From Synergistaceae bacterium (lineage in GTDB: Bacteria; Synergistota; Synergistia; Synergistales; Aminobacteriaceae): DNA of 7,167 bases. The stretch spans positions 1 to 7,167 of the forward strand of contig JAFSQO010000358.1 in NCBI GenBank assembly GCA_017446645.1. Direction: 5' to 3'. The position numbers and the translations under genes are program-made. The notes beneath the pieces were generated by a model. It was given only the letters and a program-made list of their open reading frames with translations. It did not search any database and was not told the DNA's origin. This document shows, one piece after another, positions 1 to 5,986 of this stretch (positions are counted from its first letter, which is position 1; each line of letters starts with the position of its first letter).

Positions 1-331
1 CTGAAAGCATCATGTCCGCGCCTGGTTTACGTGCAAAAGTGAAAACCCTTTCGCCGTTTGCCGAGAGAGTCACGAATGCCATAGTAGTAACAGCTTCCTT
101 GCAGAGTTCCTTGCAGACAGCCTCGACATTATATTTTGCAAGAGTATCCATTAGGAAATGCCCGAAATTATCTTCACCGACCTTGCAGCACATTGCGGAG
201 TTCAGACCGTTCTTTGCTGCAGCGATTGCGACATTAGCGGGAGCTCCTCCTGCTTTACGTATATAACTTGCTTCCTCGCTGCCTGGTATGAAATCTATTA
301 CCATTTCACCGACAGCGTAAAGATCATTCAT
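1..331 (-). CDS. PfkB-family sugar kinase, probably fructokinase (N-terminal part; gene runs off the left edge)
   Basis: Only the first 110 codons lie in the window. Members of this family phosphorylate sugars with ATP in the cytoplasm; fructokinase makes fructose 6-phosphate. The translation begins MNDLYAVGEMVIDFIPG, with an Asp at residue 13 in the expected sugar-binding position. It continues with the PfkB signature GGAPANVA (residues 28-35), KVGEDNFG (50-57), and the fructokinase-like stretch GERVFTFARKPGADMML (93-109). The start at 331 is supported by GGAGG (positions 344-340) with an 8-nt spacer. The ATP-binding C-terminal signature and the catalytic Asp lie outside the window, so activity cannot be judged here. 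The gene diverges from the 442-5917 operon across a 110-bp gap. Sequence identity and domain order are seen; fructose specificity is inferred from memory of ScrK/Frk proteins, and another PfkB sugar or nucleoside kinase remains possible. Confidence 0.9.
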   Translation of the reverse strand, partial: MNDLYAVGEMVIDFIPGSEEASYIRKAGGAPANVAIAAAKNGLNSAMCCKVGEDNFGHFLMDTLAKYNVEAVCKELCKEAVTTMAFVTLSANGERVFTFARKPGADMMLS

Positions 332-370
332 ACTGTGAGCCTCCATATTTAAATTTAATATTTAATCTTG

Positions 371-400
371 TATATTTTCTGAATGTCGAAATTATATAAT
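371..400 (+). promoter_or_regulatory. Candidate sigma-70-type promoter of the three-gene operon
   Basis: A perfect TATAAT -10 element lies at 395-400, about 42 bp before the ATG at 442, which would give a leader of roughly 35 nt. The -35 match is poor: TATATT at 371-376 is at an 18-bp spacing, while the better TTGTAT at 368-373 is 21 bp away. The -10 is convincing and the -35 is not, so the promoter may be weak or need an activator. Confidence 0.5.
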
Positions 401-420
401 AATGAAGCGAATTAGCGCAA
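391..420 (-). promoter_or_regulatory. Possible leftward promoter sharing the palindromic -10
   Basis: Because ATTATATAAT is self-complementary, the minus strand also reads TATAAT (396-391). TTGCGC (420-415) could serve as a weak -35 at 18-bp spacing. Transcription would proceed toward the sugar kinase start at 331 with a leader of about 50 nt. Only half of the -35 matches consensus. Another weak candidate on the same strand is TCGACA (389-384), followed by a poor -10. Confidence 0.3.
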
Positions 421-441
421 ATTTTTTGGCGAGGTAATATA

Positions 442-879
442 ATGCAATATAACTTTTACGGTTGGCAGAGTTCTTCAGGCGTTCATGCAATAAATAATCT
501 CTACAAGGGAATTAACACGCCTTGTGACTTATACGATGCATTGCGTAATATCTGGTGCGAATACTCCTGCACTTCGAGACTTAGACCTCAATGGAGCGAG
601 GAGAATATCACTTTGGGGCAGTGTTCAATAACGGCATTTCTTGCTCAGGATATTTTCGGCGGCAAGGTCTTCGGTATTCATAGACCTGAAGGCAGCATTC
701 ATTGCTATAACGTTGTAGGCGATTATGTCTTTGACCTGACCAGTGAGCAGTTTGGCAGCGAGCAGCTTGATTATTCTCACAACCCGGAACAGTCCCGCGA
801 AGTTCACTTTAGTAATCAAGAAAAATTTGAGCGTTACGAATACCTTAAATCAGAGCTTAGGAAGGCTTGCAATGAGTGA
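442..879 (+). CDS. YunG-like protein with a Cys/His/Asp papain- or transglutaminase-like arrangement
   Basis: A 145-residue soluble protein with no signal peptide or membrane segment. It resembles the small YunG-like family of uncharacterised bacterial proteins, whose hallmark is a W-x(n)-TLGQC core followed by a His and an Asp. Here these are W51, TLGQCSITAFLAQD (57-70, Cys61), GSIHCYNVVGD (84-94, His87) and FDLTSEQF (97-104, Asp98). This Cys-His-Asp order is what papain-like and transglutaminase-like folds use, so a peptidase, amidase or related activity is plausible but inferred. The start has GAGG at 431-434 with a 7-nt spacer and is the first gene after the TATAAT at 395-400. Its stop overlaps the next start by 8 bp, which indicates translational coupling. 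The family name is recalled from motif similarity, not from a search. The link to the downstream membrane genes could be functional or just positional. Confidence 0.75.
   Translation: MQYNFYGWQSSSGVHAINNLYKGINTPCDLYDALRNIWCEYSCTSRLRPQWSEENITLGQCSITAFLAQDIFGGKVFGIHRPEGSIHCYNVVGDYVFDLTSEQFGSEQLDYSHNPEQSREVHFSNQEKFERYEYLKSELRKACNE
859..865 (+). promoter_or_regulatory. Ribosome binding site that fixes the start of the TrkA-N/RyR gene at 872
   Basis: AGGAAGG lies 6 nt before the ATG at 872, inside the end of the upstream gene. The open frame extends upstream to 743, but those extra 43 residues lie entirely over the conserved part of the 442-879 gene in another frame. Starting at 872 places a hydrophobic helix at the very N-terminus, as expected for this membrane protein. 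Confidence 0.8.
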
Positions 880-2803
880 TATTATTCAGATTGTTGCGGC
901 GTGGTTTATTGCTACGATTCTTTTTGCGATGTTAATAATCTATATATCGAAACACCCCCAGAAAGGTACAATGCCCCTGAAAATAATATTCGCTGTAATG
1001 TTTATCGGGGGAATGGCCTTATACTGCACATGTCATTATCTGGAGCTTCAGAAGGTTGCGAAAAGTATTGCGGAGAGTAAGGAATTGCCGGCTGACAAGT
1101 ATTTGCATTGGCTAAAGGATGAGAACGCTTCATTATTTTATGTCCCCTACGTGAGCATGAGGGCAGTTGTAGATGTCGGAACGATGTTTTACGGCCGCTT
1201 CAACGGTGATGTATTTTTCAATCTGGATATATCTAAGGAGCCTCTAGCTGTAATGCTGTTCTGGCTGATTCACCTGATTGCTTTTTACACCGCAGCGAGT
1301 GCCCTTCTTATACGGTTTGGAAATGATTTGCTCAGGTGGATAAGAATAATAACGTCAAAAATTTCGGACGTAGATCTCATATTTGGGATAAATTCTGATT
1401 CTCTTTCATTCGGCAGAAATATATCTGACACAAAAGGCAGTATGCTCGTCTATGTCGATAATGTTGTAAGAGAGGATTACGAGGCTTCAATACGCGACAT
1501 CGGAGGTCTTATTTACTCAGACAATGAAGCATTGAAGGCTTCACACTCATTCTTGAATAGAATACGCATTAAACCAAATAAAACAAAATTGAGACTTTTC
1601 GCCCTGTCGTCCGATAATGACAGGAATTTGGAATACGCCCGAATCATGCTGGAGAGTCTCCAGAAGGCCGGCATCTCACCTGAACAGACTGAGCTTGTCT
1701 TGCTTGGTACAGACGAATGGAAGGGAATGTTCTTTCAGTCAGACGAGAACCAATACGGTTATGGGAGCGTTGTCTCATTTGATGAGTTCGAGATGAGCGC
1801 ACGTCTTCTAATTAATAAATACCCATTGTGTAACGCCATAAATTTCGATGAGAACGGCAGAGCTGTTGACGATATGAATGTCTTGATAGTCGGCTTTGGT
1901 CGCATTGGTCATGAGGTTTTGCGTAAGGTCATAGCTAACGGACAATTTGAGGGCAGCAATTTTCATGCTACGATATATGATCCAAATTTCGAGCATCGAA
2001 CGGGTTTCATAATGTCTCAATACCCGAATATATTCGCAAATTATGACATTGACTTTGAACCCCAGAACGGAAGGAGCAGCAAGTTCTTCAATTTTGTGCA
2101 GGAGAATGCTTCGAGACTCAATTACATAGTAATCTGCATTGAAGACAGGGACGTTGCGAGGGACATTGCTATTCACATGGTAGACCGTCTGCAGACTATA
2201 GGTTATCCGCGTAATGTCTACACCTGTGACACAAAGAGCGTGAGGTGTTATTCCCGAAAAGCTCAGGAATGCACGACTCACTGGCTGTATGCTTCAGAGC
2301 TGCTTTATTCAGGTGATTTTGACAGATACGCTATGGAACTGAATCATGTTTATTCAGGAGGCCGGAACTTGCTTGAGGACTGGAAACGCTGTGACTACTT
2401 CGGAAGAATGAGCAGCCGTGCAAGCGTTGATTACCTGATACCCCTGATTCGTAAAATTAGCGCAAGCACATTAACTCCTGAGCAAAGAGAAAATCTTGCC
2501 CGCAGTGAGCACTTGAGGTGGTGTGCATTTCACTACGCGTTTGGCTATAATGTCATGGACAAGGGAGAATTTACCCAGCGTGTAAAGGATTATCAAGCTG
2601 AAATCTTAGAGCACGGTAAATCCAGAATCAAGCTGACGAAGGACTCAAAGAACTTGAAACACGTTTGTCTTGTTGATTGGGATGAACTTGACGAAATCTC
2701 TCAGATAGAGAACTCAATCACTCATGGAAATAGAAATTATAAGGACTATGACAGGGAGAACGTTAACATGGTCATGAAACTCACGCAGTCTGACGCTAAA
2801 TAA
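872..2803 (+). CDS. Membrane protein with tandem TrkA-N/RCK-like Rossmann domains and a C-terminal RyR domain
   Basis: A 643-residue protein. Hydrophobic helices are visible at about 4-26, 36-57 and 124-147. The Lys-rich 27-35 loop and the Arg/Lys after helix 3 suggest N-out, C-in, with a 65-residue outside loop (58-123). A first, degenerate Rossmann-like domain starts near residue 167 (DLIFGINSDSLSFGR). A second, well-kept TrkA-N domain has VLIVGFGRIGHEVL (337-350), with Asp370 ending the second strand, which favours NAD(H). The C-terminus carries RyR-domain hallmarks: LARSEHLRWCAFHYAFGY (542-559), LVDWDEL (600-606) and NYKDYDRENV (622-631). TrkA-N/RCK domains gate or regulate cation transport in response to bound nucleotides. 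Bacterial RyR domains are thought to bind ligands and occur in conflict-related gene sets. No classic K+ selectivity filter (TVGYG type) is seen, so channel activity is uncertain. The gene overlaps the upstream gene by 8 bp and lies 30 bp before the TIR gene, implying joint expression. Confidence 0.85.
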   Translation: MSDIIQIVAAWFIATILFAMLIIYISKHPQKGTMPLKIIFAVMFIGGMALYCTCHYLELQKVAKSIAESKELPADKYLHWLKDENASLFYVPYVSMRAVVDVGTMFYGRFNGDVFFNLDISKEPLAVMLFWLIHLIAFYTAASALLIRFGNDLLRWIRIITSKISDVDLIFGINSDSLSFGRNISDTKGSMLVYVDNVVREDYEASIRDIGGLIYSDNEALKASHSFLNRIRIKPNKTKLRLFALSSDNDRNLEYARIMLESLQKAGISPEQTELVLLGTDEWKGMFFQSDENQYGYGSVVSFDEFEMSARLLINKYPLCNAINFDENGRAVDDMNVLIVGFGRIGHEVLRKVIANGQFEGSNFHATIYDPNFEHRTGFIMSQYPNIFANYDIDFEPQNGRSSKFFNFVQENASRLNYIVICIEDRDVARDIAIHMVDRLQTIGYPRNVYTCDTKSVRCYSRKAQECTTHWLYASELLYSGDFDRYAMELNHVYSGGRNLLEDWKRCDYFGRMSSRASVDYLIPLIRKISASTLTPEQRENLARSEHLRWCAFHYAFGYNVMDKGEFTQRVKDYQAEILEHGKSRIKLTKDSKNLKHVCLVDWDELDEISQIENSITHGNRNYKDYDRENVNMVMKLTQSDAK

Positions 2804-2833
2804 ATCAAATCTAAAGGAAGCCAGGAATAAATC

Positions 2834-5800
2834 ATGGAGAAAGAAGCATTTAAGTATTTCGCCTTTATCAGCTACAGCCACAAAGATCAGAAAGTAGCTA
2901 AGAAGTTACAGAGAAGACTTGAGCGTTATCATCTTCCGTCAGCGTTGCAGAAATCTTACCCTGAACTTCCAAAAAGTCTGAAGCCGATATTTATCGATGA
3001 GTCCAATCTTGTTGCCAGAGGAAGTTTGCAGACAGCGTTGCAGGCAAATCTTGAGCGTTCAAATTACCTGATTCTCATTTGTTCACCCAACAGCGCGAAA
3101 TCCGAATACGTTAATGATGAAGTCGATTACTTTATCAAGAATGGCCGTGTTGACCATATAATCCCCTTGATTGTTGACGGTGCGCCTCATTCGGACGATG
3201 ATTCGGCTGAGTGTTTCCCTCCTGCGCTTATGGCATTACCCAGAGAACAGGAACCTTTGGGAATAGACCTGAAGAAGCATGGTGTTCGTGATGCATTTCT
3301 CAGAGTAATAGCTACGATGCTTGAGCTTGATCTTGATAATTTTATCTCGCAAGAAGCCAGAGAACGAAAGAAGAGAACTATGATTTTTGCTTCGATTGCG
3401 GCTGCCCTTGTGATTCTTGCGGGAATACTTGCATGGTATGGCAAAGATTTCGTTAATGAACTGTTATACAACGACATGGCACAATACAATATTGGTGATA
3501 GTTACTATACAAAGCGGGATTATGCCAAAGCCCTCGAATGGTATCAAAAAGCCGCTGACAATGGAAATTCTGAAGCCCAAAATGATATTGGTCATCTGTA
3601 TTATAATGGTTTAGGAGTAACTCAAGATTACGAAAAAGCTGTGGAGTGGTATCAAAGAGCGGCTGAGAATGGAAATGCTATAGCACAAAATAATCTTGGA
3701 AATATGTACAGAAGGGGTAGAGGGGTAAAGCAGGACTATGCGAAAGCTCTCGAATGGTACGAAAAAGCCGCTGCAAAAGGAGATAATTCAGCACAAAGTA
3801 ATATTGGTTACATGTACGAATTTGGTCTGGGAGTAATAAAAGATTATGCGAAAGCTCTCGAATGGTATGAAAAGGCCGCTTTAAATGGGAATGAAACAGC
3901 GCAATATAATCTTGGGAATATGTACTATTACGGTCATGGAGTAACACAGGATTATGCGAAGGCGATAAAATGGTACGAGACATCTGCTGTTCAAGGATAT
4001 ATTTCAGCACAAAAAGACCTCGCCTACATGTATCGAAATGGTAAAGGTGTAAAGCAGGATTATGTAAAGGCTGTGGGGTGGTATGAAAAGGCTGCAGCTC
4101 AAGGAAACGCTGCTGCTCAGTATAATCTGGGTGATATGTACTATTACGGTTACGGGGTAACACAGGATTATGCTAACGCCCTCGAATGGTATGAGAAAGC
4201 CGCTACTCAAGGATATGCTTTAGCACAAAATGACCTCGCCTACATGTATCGAAATGGCAAAGGTGTAAAGCAGGATTATGCTAAAGCCATTGAGTGGTAC
4301 GAGAAAGCTGCTGCTAAAGGAGATGATGTTGCTCAGTATAATCTTGCTTACATGTACGAATTCGGTGAGGGGGTAAAACAAGATTACACGAAAGCCCTTG
4401 AGTGGTACAAAAAATCCGCTGCTCAAGGATATAACAGGGCTCAAAATAATCTAGGTGATATGTATTATTATGGCCTAGGAGTAACACAAAATTATGCAAA
4501 GGCTCTTGGATGGTATCAAAAAGCCGTTGTCAATGGAAATGCTTTAGCACCATATAATCTTGGTAACATATACTATTACGGTCGAGGAGTAAAACAAGAT
4601 TATGCAAAAGCTCTCGAATGCTATGAAAATGCTGCTGCTAATGGAAGAAAAGAGGCGCAAAATGATATTGGCTATATGTACTACAATGGGCTAGGAGTAA
4701 AGCAAGATTATGCGAAAGCTACTGAATGGTATCAGAAAGCCGCTGCTCAGGGATATATTGCAGCACAAAATGATCTCGCCTATATGTATCAAAATGGCAA
4801 AGGTGTAAAGCAGGATTATGCTAAAGCCATTGAGTTGTATGAAGCCGCTGCTAAGAACGGAAATGCTAATGCTCAAAATAGTCTTGGCAATATGTACTAC
4901 AATGCTCAAGGAGTAACACGAGATTACACAAAAGCTGTTGAATGGTACCAAAAAGCTGCTAAAAATGGAAATCACTGGGGGCAGTATAATCTTGGCAATA
5001 TGTACCAAAATGGTATGGGGGTTATACAGGATTATGGGCAGGCCCTTGAATGGTACGAGAAAGCCGCTGCTCAAGGAAATGCTTCAGCACAAAACAATCT
5101 TGGTAACATGTATTATTCTGGGCAAGGAATAACGCGAGATTATGCAAAGGCTGTGGAGTGGTACGAGAAAGCCGCTAAAAACGGAAATCACTGGGGGCAG
5201 GGTAATCTTGGTGCTATGTACTATAATGGTCAAGGAGTTACGCAGGATTACACTAAGGCTCTGGGGTTGTTTGAGAAAGCTGCTGCTCAAGGGAATGCTA
5301 ATGCTCAAAATAGTCTTGGCAATATGTATTACAATGGTCAAGGGGTAACACAAAATTACGCAAGAGCCGTTGAATGGTACCAAAAAGCCGCTGATAATGG
5401 CAATCATTGGGGGCAAAATAATCTTGGCAATATGTACTACAATGGTCGGGGAGTAACACAGGATTACTCAGAAGCTCTCAAATGGTATGAAAAATCTGCT
5501 AACAATGGCAATCACTGGGCACAATACAGTCTTGGTGCTATGTACTATAATGGTCGTGGGATAACACAAAATTACGCAAAAGCTCTTGAGTGGTATGAAA
5601 AGTCCGCTGCCCAAGGAAATGCTTCGGCTCAGTGTAGTATCGGCTATATGTACGGAAATGGCGTGGGAGTAAATAAGGATTATGCGAAAGCCCTTGAATT
5701 ATACGAAAAATCTGCTGCTCAAGGGAACGCCATAGCACAAAATAATCTTGGCTACATGTACCGAAATGGCAAAGGAGTGAAACAAGATTACGCTAAAGCT

Positions 5801-5917
5801 ATCGAATGGTACAAGAAATCCGCAGCACAGGGAAATGCGTCAGCGAAAAAGCAGCTCGCTAATATATACGAAAAAGGTCTGACAGTAGAACAAGCTCACG
5901 AAAAAGCAGCAGAATGA
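2834..5917 (+). CDS. TIR domain - transmembrane helix - Sel1-repeat array protein
   Basis: A 1027-residue protein. The TIR domain spans about 6-170: FISYSHKD (11-18), FIDESNL with the BB-loop region (53-59), LILICSPNSAKSEYVNDEV (79-97, candidate catalytic Glu96), IIPLIVDG (109-116) and CFPPAL (127-132). Bacterial TIR domains commonly hydrolyse or cyclise NAD+; that activity is inferred here. A basic stretch RERKKR (176-181) precedes a single hydrophobic helix (about 182-201), which predicts a cytoplasmic TIR and an outside C-terminus. Residues 216-1027 are Sel1-like repeats: a partial 32-residue unit, 21 units of exactly 36 residues, and a 24-residue remnant. Sel1 arrays form solenoids that bind proteins or glycans. 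The start at 2834 has AGGA (2823-2826) at 7-nt spacing, with AAAGGAAG just upstream. The gene is last in the operon, 30 bp after the TrkA-N/RyR gene, which suggests a functional pair. Alternatives are a scaffold with an inactive TIR or a surface-interaction protein. Confidence 0.92.
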   Translation: MEKEAFKYFAFISYSHKDQKVAKKLQRRLERYHLPSALQKSYPELPKSLKPIFIDESNLVARGSLQTALQANLERSNYLILICSPNSAKSEYVNDEVDYFIKNGRVDHIIPLIVDGAPHSDDDSAECFPPALMALPREQEPLGIDLKKHGVRDAFLRVIATMLELDLDNFISQEARERKKRTMIFASIAAALVILAGILAWYGKDFVNELLYNDMAQYNIGDSYYTKRDYAKALEWYQKAADNGNSEAQNDIGHLYYNGLGVTQDYEKAVEWYQRAAENGNAIAQNNLGNMYRRGRGVKQDYAKALEWYEKAAAKGDNSAQSNIGYMYEFGLGVIKDYAKALEWYEKAALNGNETAQYNLGNMYYYGHGVTQDYAKAIKWYETSAVQGYISAQKDLAYMYRNGKGVKQDYVKAVGWYEKAAAQGNAAAQYNLGDMYYYGYGVTQDYANALEWYEKAATQGYALAQNDLAYMYRNGKGVKQDYAKAIEWYEKAAAKGDDVAQYNLAYMYEFGEGVKQDYTKALEWYKKSAAQGYNRAQNNLGDMYYYGLGVTQNYAKALGWYQKAVVNGNALAPYNLGNIYYYGRGVKQDYAKALECYENAAANGRKEAQNDIGYMYYNGLGVKQDYAKATEWYQKAAAQGYIAAQNDLAYMYQNGKGVKQDYAKAIELYEAAAKNGNANAQNSLGNMYYNAQGVTRDYTKAVEWYQKAAKNGNHWGQYNLGNMYQNGMGVIQDYGQALEWYEKAAAQGNASAQNNLGNMYYSGQGITRDYAKAVEWYEKAAKNGNHWGQGNLGAMYYNGQGVTQDYTKALGLFEKAAAQGNANAQNSLGNMYYNGQGVTQNYARAVEWYQKAADNGNHWGQNNLGNMYYNGRGVTQDYSEALKWYEKSANNGNHWAQYSLGAMYYNGRGITQNYAKALEWYEKSAAQGNASAQCSIGYMYGNGVGVNKDYAKALELYEKSAAQGNAIAQNNLGYMYRNGKGVKQDYAKAIEWYKKSAAQGNASAKKQLANIYEKGLTVEQAHEKAAE
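3479..5914 (+). repeat. 108-bp-period tandem repeat encoding the Sel1-like array
   Basis: The coding DNA repeats with a strict 108-bp period from 3575 to 5842 (21 units), with a shorter first unit (3479-3574) and a truncated last one (5843-5914). The protein consensus is AQNNLGxMYYNGxGVxQDYAKALEWYxKAAxxGNxx, in which the small residues, the G-x-G-V turn and the WY pair are nearly invariant. Units differ at the nucleotide level, but some pairs share long exact blocks: 4252-4295 equals 4792-4835 (44 bp, five periods apart), and 4862-4896 equals 5294-5328 (35 bp, four periods apart). This is a gene-internal repeat, not a CRISPR or a mobile element. Confidence 0.95.
4871..5626 (+). repeat. Sub-block of the Sel1 array with NGNHW unit ends
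   Basis: Within this seven-unit block, four units (starting 4871, 5087, 5303 and 5411) end in NGNHW instead of the usual QGNAS/QGYxx type. At first they alternate with QGNA-type units, giving a 216-bp higher-order period, and then two occur in succession. Three of the four are followed by a GQ instead of AQ unit start. The pattern implies that the block expanded by duplication of a two-repeat module. Confidence 0.75.
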
Positions 5918-5950
5918 TTTATTGCTCCCTCAAAGTCTCGCCGATTGCAA

Positions 5951-5980
5951 TAAAAATCCCCCTCATAACTCAAGGGGGGA
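5951..5980 (-). terminator. Intrinsic terminator of the glutamyl-tRNA synthetase gene
   Basis: On the minus strand, just after the stop at 5987, a C5-T arm (5978-5973) pairs with an A-G5 arm (5963-5958) around a 9-nt loop. It is followed directly by ATTTTTATT, a good U-tract. On the plus strand the same hairpin is followed only by AAAGAATTTAT, so it would be a weak terminator for the TIR gene ending at 5917, although its position between convergent genes could let it act on both. Confidence 0.8.
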
Positions 5981-5986
5981 AAGAAT

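Larger units (their letters stand above)
332..441. promoter_or_regulatory. AT-rich divergent intergenic control region
   Basis: These 110 bp separate the leftward sugar kinase from the rightward operon and must hold both promoters unless transcription enters from elsewhere. The stretch is strongly AT-rich. It contains a direct repeat ATATTTAA (345-352 and 358-365, 13-bp period) next to the kinase start, and a perfect palindrome ATTATATAAT (391-400). No recognisable riboswitch, terminator or known operator was seen. The direct repeat could be an operator, but its sequence is simple enough to arise by chance in such DNA. Confidence 0.5.

Noticed and set aside
12..352. Two rightward open frames at the left end
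   Set aside because: They are antisense to the sugar kinase, whose minus-strand translation matches the PfkB family along the whole stretch. Neither has a convincing ribosome binding site or recognisable domain.
345..365. ATATTTAA direct repeat as a transcription-factor operator
   Set aside because: The repeat is only 8 bp of low-complexity A/T in a very AT-rich gap, and no regulator gene is present. It was kept only as a note in the intergenic entry.
743..871. Upstream extension of the TrkA-N/RyR gene to a start at 743
   Set aside because: It would overlap most of the conserved C-terminal part of the 442-879 gene. The ATG at 872 has a strong AGGAAGG site at 6-nt spacing, and the extra 43 residues have no membrane-protein character.
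1808..2281. Leftward open frame of 157 codons inside the TrkA-N/RyR gene
   Set aside because: It lies antisense to the well-conserved second Rossmann domain and has no upstream ribosome binding site or recognisable motif.
3678..5738. Many leftward open frames of 60-160 codons across the Sel1 array
   Set aside because: They repeat with the same 108-bp period as the plus-strand coding repeat, so they are by-products of its biased codon pattern. Their hydrophobic, Ser/Ile-rich translations do not resemble real proteins.
3575..5842. Regular DNA repeats resembling a CRISPR or satellite array
   Set aside because: The period is 108 bp without repeat/spacer alternation. The frame is open throughout, and each unit translates to a Sel1-like motif.
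5951..5980. Hairpin as a dedicated terminator of the TIR operon on the plus strand
   Set aside because: The plus-strand sequence after the stem is AAAGAATTTAT, which lacks a U-tract. The minus strand has ATTTTTATT directly after the stem, so it is best assigned to gltX, with a bidirectional role only possible.
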